Assembly (NCBI GenBank): GCA_004553485.1
Contig: SFLG01000021.1
Location: 1 to 24,203, forward strand
DNA length: 24,203 nt
Origin: Bacteroidales bacterium
Lineage (GTDB): Bacteria > Bacteroidota > Bacteroidia > Bacteroidales > Muribaculaceae
Reading direction: 5' to 3'
Shown: piece after piece, positions 1 through 6,305 of the stretch
Layout of the letters: each line of letters starts with the position of its first letter
How positions within the stretch are numbered: position 1 is the first letter of the stretch
Made by a program: the position numbers and the translations under genes
Notes under the pieces: model-generated
The model's database searches: none
Told to the model about the DNA's origin: nothing
Seen by the model: the letters and a program-made list of their open reading frames with translations, nothing else

Positions 1-29
1 TTTTCACCCCGACAATCACTACAACGCCC

Positions 30-782
30 GTGGCCAAGAACAAACTCGCCAAATTCGCCGACATGAAGGAGATACCCTTCGTGTTCCAGTATCCGTTTTC
101 AGTGCTCCGCGAGCAAGGTTTTGCCCTGCGCGGACACTGGCACAGCGACTTCTTCCACAACGACAACCCCATCGTGCTCGAATTAGGGTGCGGCAAGGGC
201 GAATACACCGTCGACCTTGCCATGCGCAACCCCGGGCGCAACTACATCGGCATCGACATCAAAGGCGCGCGCATGTGGACCGGCGCCACCCGCGCCCGCG
301 AGCTCGGGCTACCCAACGTGGCCTTTGTGCGCACGTCCATCGAGCTGCTCGAGTCGTTCTTCGCTCCCGGCGAGGTGGCCGAGATATGGATTACCTTCGC
401 CGACCCGCAGATGAAGAAACAACGCAAGCGCCTGACGTCGGCCCGTTTTCTCGAGCTCTACCGCAACGTCCTCGCTCCCGGCGGACGTATCAACCTCAAA
501 ACCGACTCGCTCTTCCTCTACACCTACACCCGGCGCTTGTGCCAGGCCAATCCGCAGGCCCTCACCATCGTCCACGACGTGCCCGACCTGTACGCCCTGA
601 CTGCCGACGAGGCCCCCACCCCGCTCGACATCCGCACCCACTACGAGCAGCAGTGGCTCGACCGCGGCCTGACGATAAAATTTCTGCAGTACGCCTTCGA
701 CACCTCCGCCCCGGTGACCGAAATCGACGACTCGATAATAGAGCGCGACACCTACCGCAGCTACTCGCGCGGACATCTGTAA
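30..782 (+). CDS. trmB: tRNA (guanine-N7-)-methyltransferase TrmB
   Basis: Class I SAM-dependent methyltransferase that makes m7G46 in the tRNA variable loop, acting in the cytoplasm. The SAM-binding motif ELGCGKGEYT is at residues 51-60 and the acidic strand-2 end IGIDIKGARMW at about 73-83. The family signature around FADPQMKKQRKRL (123-135) is the Bacteroidales form of the usual DPWxKxRHxKRR motif. LKTDS follows at 156-160 and the C-terminal tRNA-binding segment YEQQWLDRG at 205-213. At 250 residues the length is normal. The GTG start fits because Bacteroides homologues begin with a near-identical GKNKLxKFADM. The frame stays open to the left edge, so a longer N-terminus cannot be excluded, and no Shine-Dalgarno is visible. 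The Mrp ATPase gene follows 108 bp downstream on the same strand, a pairing I recall from Bacteroides genomes. Confidence 0.93.
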   Translation: MAKNKLAKFADMKEIPFVFQYPFSVLREQGFALRGHWHSDFFHNDNPIVLELGCGKGEYTVDLAMRNPGRNYIGIDIKGARMWTGATRARELGLPNVAFVRTSIELLESFFAPGEVAEIWITFADPQMKKQRKRLTSARFLELYRNVLAPGGRINLKTDSLFLYTYTRRLCQANPQALTIVHDVPDLYALTADEAPTPLDIRTHYEQQWLDRGLTIKFLQYAFDTSAPVTEIDDSIIERDTYRSYSRGHL

Positions 783-830
783 AACAGTGGCGGCTCTAAA
801 ACTGTGGCGCCCGAAAATGCGTTTACACAT

Positions 831-872
831 AGAAAACGACTCGTAGAACGCGACTAATAGAACACGACTAAC
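831..872. repeat. 14-bp tandem repeat, three copies, in the trmB-mrp spacer
   Basis: Three head-to-tail units: AGAAAACGACTCGT, AGAACGCGACTAAT and AGAACACGACTAAC. The array ends 18 bp before the start codon of the Mrp ATPase gene, so it would lie in that gene's leader. A second short direct repeat (AACAGTGGCGGC and AACTGTGGCGCC) lies just upstream, around 783-811. No function is evident. Confidence 0.75.
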
Positions 873-890
873 AAAACACTCCATCCCCAA

Positions 891-2000
891 ATGGCTATAT
901 ATCCCAAACTCATACTCGACGCGCTCGAGAAAGTGCGCTATCCCGGCAACGGCAAAAACCTTGTCGAGTTAGGAATGGTAGAGGACGACATACGCATCGA
1001 CGGCAACAAAGTGTCGTTCTCGCTGATTTTCGACAAGCCCACCGACCCGTTCATCAAATCGGTGGTGAAGGCCGCCGAGCAGGCCGTCCTCACCTTTGCC
1101 GACCCGTCCATCGACATCCGCGGCAACATCGCCGTCAAGACCCGTCAGGCCGCGGCTCCCAAGGCCGACAGCAACCCCCTGCCGGGCGTAAAGAACATCA
1201 TCGGCATCGCATCCGGCAAAGGCGGCGTGGGCAAAAGCACCGTGGCCGCCAACCTGGCCGTGGCGCTGGCTCAGGAAGGCTATCGCGTGGGACTGCTCGA
1301 CGCCGACATCTTCGGCCCCAGCGTGCCCAAAATCTTCGGCGTAGAGGACGAGCCGATTTATATGCACAACGTCGACGGCCGCGACCTCATCATCCCCATC
1401 GAGAAATTCGGTGTGAAAATTCTGTCGATAGGCTTCCTTGTCGACAAGAACAGCGCCGTGCTCTGGCGCGGGTCGATGGCCTCCAACGCCCTTAAACAGC
1501 TTATCGAGCAGGCCGACTGGGGCGAGCTCGACTACTTCCTCATCGACATGCCTCCCGGCACGAGCGACATCCACCTCACCCTTGTGCAGACCCTCGGCAT
1601 CACCGGCGCAGTGATAGTGAGCACGCCGCAGGAGATTGCCCTGGCCGACGCCCGCAAGGGCATCTCGATGTTCACCGGTGACAAGGTCAACGTCCCCGTC
1701 CTCGGCATCGTCGAGAACATGGCCTGGTTCACCCCCGAGAGCCATCCCGACGAGCGCTACTACATCTTCGGCAACGGAGGCGCCGTGCGCATGGCCGAGG
1801 AGGCGGGCATAGAGCTGCTGGCGCAGATTCCCCTCGTCGCCGCCGTTGGCGAGCACAACGACGCCGGCTCGCCCATCGCCGCCGGCGACTCGCTGACGGC
1901 GCAGGCCTTCGTCCATCTGGCACGCAACGTCATCGACGCCGTCGCCCGCCGCAACGCCACCCTGCCTCCCACCCGGCACGTCAACGTCACCCGCAAGTAA
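891..2000 (+). CDS. mrp: Mrp/NBP35-family P-loop ATPase (iron-sulfur carrier type)
   Basis: Cytoplasmic MinD-like ATPase of the Mrp/ApbC group, thought to help deliver or assemble [4Fe-4S] clusters. Residues 1-85 form a MIP18/DUF59-like domain (start AIYPKLILDALEKVRYPG). The deviant Walker A GKGGVGKST is at 109-117, LLDADIFGPSVP at 135-146, and the Walker B-like LIDMPPGTSD at 217-226. At 369 residues the length is normal. The C-terminal Cys-x-x-Cys that bridges an Fe-S cluster in E. coli Mrp and NBP35 is absent: after ENMAWF (275-280) the sequence reads TPESHPDERYYIFG. As far as I recall, Bacteroides homologues lack it too. The gene lies between trmB and aroQ, with aroQ starting 4 bp after its stop, so the two are very probably co-transcribed. 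Confidence 0.92.
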   Translation: MAIYPKLILDALEKVRYPGNGKNLVELGMVEDDIRIDGNKVSFSLIFDKPTDPFIKSVVKAAEQAVLTFADPSIDIRGNIAVKTRQAAAPKADSNPLPGVKNIIGIASGKGGVGKSTVAANLAVALAQEGYRVGLLDADIFGPSVPKIFGVEDEPIYMHNVDGRDLIIPIEKFGVKILSIGFLVDKNSAVLWRGSMASNALKQLIEQADWGELDYFLIDMPPGTSDIHLTLVQTLGITGAVIVSTPQEIALADARKGISMFTGDKVNVPVLGIVENMAWFTPESHPDERYYIFGNGGAVRMAEEAGIELLAQIPLVAAVGEHNDAGSPIAAGDSLTAQAFVHLARNVIDAVARRNATLPPTRHVNVTRK

Positions 2001-2004
2001 GACA

Positions 2005-2442
2005 ATGAAAAAGATACTGATTCTCAACGGCCCCAACCTCAACCTGTTGGGCAAGCGCGAGCCGACCATCTACGGCAGCGAGACAATGGAGCAGGTGCTC
2101 GCCGGCCTCGAAAAGGCCGCCGCTGAGCACGGCACGGCCATCGAATACGCCCAGAGCAACCACGAGGGCGAGCTGGTGGACATCATCCAACGCGTCGGCT
2201 TTGACACCGACGTCTACGCCGGCATCGTGCTCAACGCCGGAGCCTACACCCACACGTCGCTGGCCATCGCCGACGCCATCGCCGCCGTGCCCCTGCCCGT
2301 CGTCGAGGTGCACATCAGCAACGTCGCCGCCCGCGCCGAGCAAATTCGCCACACCAGCCTCATCGCCCCCGTCTGCAAGGGCACGATAGCCGGTTTCGGC
2401 ACCCGCAGCTACCTGCTGGGCATGCTTGCCCTGCTGCCCTGA
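2005..2442 (+). CDS. aroQ: 3-dehydroquinate dehydratase, type II
   Basis: Catalyses the third shikimate-pathway step, dehydration of 3-dehydroquinate to 3-dehydroshikimate, as a cytoplasmic dodecamer in the type II family. At 145 residues it is family length. The N-terminal signature ILNGPNLNLLGKREPTIYG (6-24) contains catalytic Arg18 and Tyr23. NAGAYTHTS (77-85) supplies the substrate-binding Asn77, and EVHISN (101-106) supplies the catalytic His103. These match the Arg/Tyr/Asn/His set known from the Mycobacterium and Streptomyces enzymes. The start codon is 4 bp after the mrp stop, which suggests translational coupling or at least one transcript. No other shikimate gene is in the window. 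Confidence 0.96.
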   Translation: MKKILILNGPNLNLLGKREPTIYGSETMEQVLAGLEKAAAEHGTAIEYAQSNHEGELVDIIQRVGFDTDVYAGIVLNAGAYTHTSLAIADAIAAVPLPVVEVHISNVAARAEQIRHTSLIAPVCKGTIAGFGTRSYLLGMLALLP

Positions 2443-2496
2443 ACGGCCTCCCCATCCCTCCTTTGACAAACTTCCGAAATTCAAGATATTACGCAC

Positions 2497-3915
2497 ATGA
2501 AATTCCTCAGACACATACTTACCGTCGCCCTGCTGCTGACAGCCCTGGCTGTCTCGGCCGCCGGGCCGAAGTACATCTTCTTCTTCATCGGCGACGGCAT
2601 GGGCATGGGCCCCGTGATGGCCACCCAAACCTATCAGCGCGCCGTCAAAGGCAAGACCGGCTACGGCGAGCAGCTTGTGATGTCGCAGTTCCCCAGCGCC
2701 GGCCTCGTCACCACCTACTCAGCCAGCTCGCACGTCACCGACAGCAGCGCCGCCGGCACCGCCCTCGCCACGGGCAACAAGACCCGCAACTATATGCTGG
2801 GAATGAACGCCGACACCCTCGCCGTCTCCTCCATCGCCCACGAGCTCAAGGACCTCGGCTGGGGCATCGGCATCATCACCGACTGTGCCGCCGACGACGC
2901 CACCCCCGGCGCCTTCTACGCCCATCAGCCCAGCCGCAAGATGTACTACGAAATCGGCAAGGACGCCGCCTACAGCGGCTTCGACTTCATCGCCGGCGCG
3001 GGTCTGCGCGGCGGCAAGGACAAGGACGGCAAGGACAACGACCTCTACGATGTGCTTGAGCAGCAGGGTTATCAGGTGCTGCGCGGCCAGGACGGCGCAC
3101 GGGCCGTGCTGACATCGAAGAGCGAGAAAATCATGCTCCTCAACCCCGAGGGCTACCACATCCCCGCGGCGATGGGCTACGTCGTCGACTCGGTGGGCAA
3201 GGACGGCATAGGCCTCACGCTGCCCATCGCGATGGAGGCGTGTCTGACACAGCTGCAGCGCAACAGCCCCGACAAATTCTTTATGATGGTTGAGAACGGC
3301 CTCATCGACCACGCCCTCCACGCCAACGACGGCGGCGCCGCCGTCAAGCAGATTCTCGGCCTCGACGAGTGCGTGGCCATTGCCTACGAGTTCTACAAAC
3401 AGCACCCCGACGAAACCCTCATCCTCGTCACCGCCGACCACGACACCGGCGGCATGAGCGTGGGCTGCAAGGCCTCGCGCTACACCGTCAACCCGGAGTA
3501 TGTCGACTACCAGTCTATCTCGAAGGACATGTTCAACCGCGAGATACAGGCCATGCTGAAGAGCCGCCGCCGCTACGAGTGGCCCGAGATGAAGGAGCTG
3601 CTGAGCGAACGCCTCGGCCTGTTCTCCAAAATCAAGATTACGGAAGACGCCGAGAAGAAACTCAAGAAAACCTTTGAGGAGACCTTCCACGAGGGCAAGG
3701 TAAACGACGAAAAGGGCCTGTACAACACCAGCAACGCCTTCACCGTCGCCGCCATGCGCGCCTACAACAACGCCTCGGGCTGGGGCTTCACCACCCTCAA
3801 CCACTCGGGCAACCCCGTGCCCATCTACGCCATCGGTGTCGGCGCCGAGAACTTCGCCCGCCAGCTCGACAACACCCAGATACCCCAAATCCTCCGCCGC
3901 CTCATAGCCCAGTAA
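2497..3915 (+). CDS. Secreted alkaline phosphatase (PhoA family)
   Basis: Exported phosphomonoesterase that releases inorganic phosphate. Residues 1-21 are a signal peptide (MKFLRHILTVALLLTALAVS) with no lipobox cysteine. Metal and catalytic residues are readable by comparison with E. coli PhoA. Asp33 lies in IGDGMG. The nucleophile Ser83 is in HVTDSSAAGTA. Asp134 and Thr136 are in DDATPGAF and phosphate-binding Arg147 in PSRK. Glu266, Asp271 and His275 are in VENGLIDHALH, Asp314 and His315 in TADHDTGG, and His436 in LNHSGN. The position of E. coli Lys328 is His272, as in many non-enterobacterial enzymes. Length (472) is typical. The gene starts 54 bp after aroQ, so it may be read through from that operon; no Pho-box-like repeat was recognised. 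It converges on rnhB. Confidence 0.93.
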   Translation: MKFLRHILTVALLLTALAVSAAGPKYIFFFIGDGMGMGPVMATQTYQRAVKGKTGYGEQLVMSQFPSAGLVTTYSASSHVTDSSAAGTALATGNKTRNYMLGMNADTLAVSSIAHELKDLGWGIGIITDCAADDATPGAFYAHQPSRKMYYEIGKDAAYSGFDFIAGAGLRGGKDKDGKDNDLYDVLEQQGYQVLRGQDGARAVLTSKSEKIMLLNPEGYHIPAAMGYVVDSVGKDGIGLTLPIAMEACLTQLQRNSPDKFFMMVENGLIDHALHANDGGAAVKQILGLDECVAIAYEFYKQHPDETLILVTADHDTGGMSVGCKASRYTVNPEYVDYQSISKDMFNREIQAMLKSRRRYEWPEMKELLSERLGLFSKIKITEDAEKKLKKTFEETFHEGKVNDEKGLYNTSNAFTVAAMRAYNNASGWGFTTLNHSGNPVPIYAIGVGAENFARQLDNTQIPQILRRLIAQ

Positions 3916-3937
3916 CCCCCGCTCCTCCATACCAAAG

Positions 3938-3977
3938 CACGAGTGTCCCAACGCCTGAAGGCGTTGGGACACTCGTG
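3938..3977. terminator. Perfect 18-bp hairpin between convergent genes
   Basis: Arms at 3938-3955 and 3960-3977 are perfect reverse complements (CACGAGTGTCCCAACGCC on the left) around a TGAA tetraloop. It sits in the 105-bp gap between the alkaline phosphatase stop and the convergent rnhB stop, where a two-way terminator is expected. Neither strand has a T-run after the stem, since the + strand continues TATAAAAAGGG. It may therefore act by RNA stability or polymerase pausing, or be a REP-like palindrome. Confidence 0.45.
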
Positions 3978-4020
3978 TATAAAAAGGGTGCTTGTGGTAA
4001 AAGCGTGACCGTCCCCCGCC

Positions 4021-4650
4021 TTAAAACAGCGTGGGGTGCGGCAGAAGCCTGAAGGTGCGCCGGTGCTCGGGGGTGATGCCCAGCTCGGCGATGGCCTGAC
4101 GGTGGGCGGCGGTGGGGTAGCCTTTGTTGACGTCCCAGCCGTAGCCGGGATAGCTCGCGTGGGCATGCCGCATGTACTCGTCGCGGTGCGTCTTGGCAAG
4201 GACCGAGGCCGCGGCGATGTTGCCGAAGCGGCCGTCGCCCTTGACGAAGGTCTGCCAGGGCACATCGCGCCACGGGTTGAAGCGGTTGCCGTCAACGATT
4301 ACCGCCTGCGGCGTCACCGCAAGGGCGTCGAGAGCGCGGTGCATCGCCAGTATCGAGGCGCGCAGAATGTTGATATGGTCTATCTCGTCGGCCGTCACCA
4401 CTCCCACGGCCCAGGCCAGCGCCTCGGCCTCGATGATGGGGCGCAGAGCCTCGCGGCGCCGCTCGGTGACCTGCTTCGAGTCGTTAAGCCACGGATGATG
4501 GAAGTCGGGCGGCAAGATGACGGCGGCGGCAAAAACCGGGCCGGCGAGGCAGCCGCGGCCGGCCTCGTCGCATCCTGCCTCAAGCACCGAGGCATCGTAG
4601 CAATTGGGTAAGGTAAATTCTTTTCCTGACATCAGCAACGGATATTTCAT
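4021..4650 (-). CDS. rnhB: Ribonuclease HII
   Basis: Endonuclease that cuts the RNA strand of RNA:DNA hybrids and single ribonucleotides embedded in DNA. The numbering uses the ATG at 4650, giving 209 residues. Acidic metal-binding residues are Asp28 and Glu29 in CDEAGRGCLAG, Asp120 in VIVDGNRF and Asp157 in THRDEYM. LNDSKQVTE (55-63) and the C-terminal NKGYPTAAHRQAI (175-187) are also family signatures. The frame opens further upstream to a GTG at 4740, but that extension is proline- and arginine-rich and runs through an inverted repeat, so I reject it. An ATG at 4632 is an equally plausible start. It is the last gene of a minus-strand run, 151 bp after the TatD-like gene, and converges on alkaline phosphatase. 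Confidence 0.94.
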   Translation of the reverse strand: MKYPLLMSGKEFTLPNCYDASVLEAGCDEAGRGCLAGPVFAAAVILPPDFHHPWLNDSKQVTERRREALRPIIEAEALAWAVGVVTADEIDHINILRASILAMHRALDALAVTPQAVIVDGNRFNPWRDVPWQTFVKGDGRFGNIAAASVLAKTHRDEYMRHAHASYPGYGWDVNKGYPTAAHRQAIAELGITPEHRRTFRLLPHPTLF

Positions 4651-4693
4651 GACACCGAACCGCGGCCTTGGCTCCGGTCGGGACCGGGGTGGC

Positions 4694-4737
4694 GGCGGTT
4701 CTGTATCACAAATAAAAGGTTTTTTTGTGATACCGCC
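4694..4737. repeat. Bulged inverted repeat upstream of rnhB
   Basis: GTATCACAAA (4703-4712) and TTTGTGATAC (4724-4733) are perfect reverse complements around an 11-nt A/T-rich loop. The pairing continues outward through GGCG/CGCC flanks if TTCT (4699-4702) is bulged out. The element lies 44 bp upstream of the preferred rnhB start. It could be an operator or a leader hairpin. It lacks a T-run on the minus strand, so it is not a standard terminator for the TatD-like gene. Confidence 0.55.
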
Positions 4738-4801
4738 CACACCCGTACCACATTGTAACCGATTTGCGTAGAATTTTTAATCAACAGTAACCGAAACGTC
4801 C

Positions 4802-5329
4802 TCAGACAGAGGGGCTGTCCGTCTCATGCAGGAGCCGCTCGGGGGGCACGGCGTCCGGCACGGCGAGGTTGTGCAGTCGCCCCAGCGAGAGGTAGAAGCC
4901 GTGGCGGACGAGCTGGGCGGCGAGCTCGGGCTTGCCGCGGAAGCCGTGGATTATCCAGGGCTGCGCGGGCTTGTATTTGAGGCGCAAGGCGATAAGCTCG
5001 GCAAAAGCCCGCACGCAGTGAATTATCAGAGGCAGACCCAGCTCCTCGCTGAGCCGTATCTGTTGCTCGAACACCCGCTGCTGCACCTCCAGCGACGGGC
5101 CTCGGAAGCGGTCGAGGCCGCACTCGCCGATGGCCACCACCCTCGGGTCGTCGAGGGCTATGCGCCTGACGGCAGCGACGTCGCCCGTGTCGGCATGCCA
5201 CGGGTGTACGCCCACGCTAAGCCGCTCGGCTCCCGTGGTGTCCTCGCCCGGCTCGACACTGGTTATCAAGCCCGGTCCACGGCGATGCGTGTGCACATCA
5301 GTGCTATAAAAAAAATCGGGAAGGGCCAT
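4802..5329 (-). CDS. TatD-family metal-dependent hydrolase, short form
   Basis: Member of the amidohydrolase-fold TatD group (DNases acting on 3' ends and related phosphodiesterases). Metal ligands are readable: DVHTH (11-15), Glu69 in IGECGLDR, His104 in LIIHCVRA, His128 in IIHGFRGKPE and Asp171 in HETDSP. The body follows the short Bacteroidales version beside hemD-rnpA-yidD. It stops at residue 175, only five residues after the HETD motif. Bacteroides homologues continue for roughly 40 more residues. No convincing continuation appears in the other frames before rnhB. So it is either a naturally trimmed variant or a recent C-terminal truncation that keeps all metal ligands. The start ATG at 5329 matches the family start. 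Confidence 0.85.
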   Translation of the reverse strand: MALPDFFYSTDVHTHRRGPGLITSVEPGEDTTGAERLSVGVHPWHADTGDVAAVRRIALDDPRVVAIGECGLDRFRGPSLEVQQRVFEQQIRLSEELGLPLIIHCVRAFAELIALRLKYKPAQPWIIHGFRGKPELAAQLVRHGFYLSLGRLHNLAVPDAVPPERLLHETDSPSV

Positions 5330-5381
5330 CTTAGTTAGTTACTCATTCAGCCAACATACATCACATACACGACAACCCCCT

Positions 5382-5615
5382 TCACGGCACCGGGTCATAC
5401 CCCGAGCCGCCCCAGGGGTGGCAGCGGCATATACGGCGCACCGTCAGCCACAGGCCCTTGAAGGGGCCGTGCCGGCGCAGGGCCTCAAGGGCATACTCGC
5501 TGCAGGTGGGGGTAAAACGGCACGACGAGGGAAGATAGGGCGAGATGACGGCCCGATAAAAGATAATCGGCAGCGACAACAGCCACACCAGCCCTTTGCT
5601 GAGACTTTCGCCCAC
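5382..5615 (-). CDS. yidD: Membrane protein insertion efficiency factor YidD
   Basis: Small amphipathic membrane-associated protein that assists YidC-dependent insertion of inner-membrane proteins. With the GTG at 5615 it has 77 residues, the usual size. The core is complete: LVWLLSLPIIFYRAVISP, then SSCRFTPTCSEYALEAL with both cysteines, HGPFKGLWLTVRRI, and the C-terminal RCHPWGGSGYDPVP. The open frame runs further upstream, with alternative starts at TTG 5675, GTG 5684 and ATG 5789. Those versions would add a 12-residue basic repeat (LSKGRGKGVGES and LNKGRGKGRDER) and overlap rnpA. Codon use in that extension is less C-rich than in neighbours, which favours the short form. It follows rnpA, as in most bacteria. 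Confidence 0.9.
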   Translation of the reverse strand: MGESLSKGLVWLLSLPIIFYRAVISPYLPSSCRFTPTCSEYALEALRRHGPFKGLWLTVRRICRCHPWGGSGYDPVP

Positions 5616-5673
5616 ACCTTTACCCCGGCCTTTGCTCAGTCTTTCGTCCCGACCTTTACCCCGGCCTTTATTC
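5593..5673. repeat. 36-bp tandem repeat at the rnpA-yidD junction
   Basis: Two adjacent 36-bp units (5593-5628 and 5629-5664, 31 of 36 positions identical) plus the first 9 bp of a third. Both units contain CCTTTACCCCGG. The period is a multiple of three and stays open in the yidD frame, coding 12-residue basic units if translated. It is contiguous with no spacers, so it is not CRISPR. It spans the rnpA stop codon and the candidate yidD starts. Confidence 0.85.
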
Positions 5674-6189
5674 AACGTGTTCACGGCTGTCGTCGGCTTT
5701 GGGTTGTGCTGTCGGACGGGGCTCGTCGCCTTGGGAAGCACGGCGGCCGTCGTCGCCGAGGGCGGCGAGGTCACGTCCCAGGCGGCCAAGCAGACGTTTC
5801 ATCGCATTTTCGACAAGGGCGTACGGCTCGATGCCTTTGCCCACGTACATGAAGGCGATGTCGACCAGGATGCCGTCGGGCACCGACAGGCCCGACCGCT
5901 GCAGACGGTAGGCCTCGCGGATGCGACGGCGCATCAGCACACGGTCGACGGCGTGGCGCAGACGTTTCTTGGGGACTGAGACGAGGAACTGCACGGGAGC
6001 GTCGGAGCGTCGGCCCGGACTCACGCGCCACACCATACGCACGGGGTATGCCAGCGACGAGCGGGGGCCCGAACCGGCATCGCCACCGGCAGCGGGCTTG
6101 AACAGCTGACCGATGGCAATTACGCTGCACAGTTTCTCTTTTTTGTACAGCCTCAGCGGGTGTGATGCAGAGGGGGATGCCGGACGCAC
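5668..6189 (-). CDS. rnpA: Ribonuclease P protein component
   Basis: Protein subunit of RNase P, which binds the catalytic RNA and pre-tRNA leader during 5' maturation. Family features are LYKKEKLCSVIAIGQLF (14-30), VQFLVSVPKKRLRHAV (66-81) and the basic helix DRVLMRRRIREAYRL (82-96). The usual RNR motif (AVxRNRxKRxxREA) reads AVDRVLMRRRIREA here, so the conserved Asn-Arg is replaced by Val-Leu. The GTG start is set by an in-frame stop just upstream and an AGGAG five bases before it. After residue 140 there is a hydrophilic tail of about 33 residues. It lies between hemD and yidD, a conserved Bacteroidales order, and its 3' end overlaps a 36-bp repeat array. Confidence 0.92.
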   Translation of the reverse strand: MRPASPSASHPLRLYKKEKLCSVIAIGQLFKPAAGGDAGSGPRSSLAYPVRMVWRVSPGRRSDAPVQFLVSVPKKRLRHAVDRVLMRRRIREAYRLQRSGLSVPDGILVDIAFMYVGKGIEPYALVENAMKRLLGRLGRDLAALGDDGRRASQGDEPRPTAQPKADDSREHVE

Positions 6190-6194
6190 TTTTT

Positions 6195-6199
6195 CTCCT
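6195..6199 (-). promoter_or_regulatory. Shine-Dalgarno-like AGGAG before rnpA
   Basis: On the minus strand the sequence reads ACAGGAGAAAAAGTG: an AGGAG five bases from the rnpA GTG. Most genes in this window have no such motif, as expected in Bacteroidota. It supports the GTG start and could compensate for the weak start codon. Confidence 0.5.
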
Positions 6200-6216
6200 G
6201 TGATAAATTACGACTT

Positions 6217-6292
6217 GCTTGTGCCTGTGTTATGGCTTGCTTATGCCAGTAATGTGGCTTGTGCCTATGTTGTGGCTTGTGCCTGTGATGTG
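6217..6292. repeat. 18-bp tandem repeat, four copies, in the hemD-rnpA spacer
   Basis: Imperfect head-to-tail units of the form GCTTGTGCCTRTGTTRTG at 6217-6234, 6257-6274 and 6275-6292. A 22-bp variant carrying an extra GCTT lies at 6235-6256. The array fills most of the 116-bp space between the hemD stop (6306) and the rnpA GTG (6189), so it is in the transcribed leader of rnpA if the genes are co-transcribed. Confidence 0.85.
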
Positions 6293-6305
6293 CCGCGGGC
6301 CGTTG

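Noticed and set aside
4704..4732. The TCACA/TGTGA inverted repeat as a CRP-type operator
   Set aside because: CRP sites have TGTGA first and TCACA second with six bases between. Here the order is reversed and the gap is larger.
4651..4740. The 30-residue N-terminal extension of RNase HII from a GTG at 4740
   Set aside because: It is proline/arginine-rich, runs through an inverted repeat and has no counterpart in Bacteroides RNase HII. ATGs at 4650 and 4632 fit the family start.
5593..5673. 36-bp repeats as a possible CRISPR array
   Set aside because: The copies are directly adjacent with no spacers, only two and a bit units exist, and no cas gene is present.
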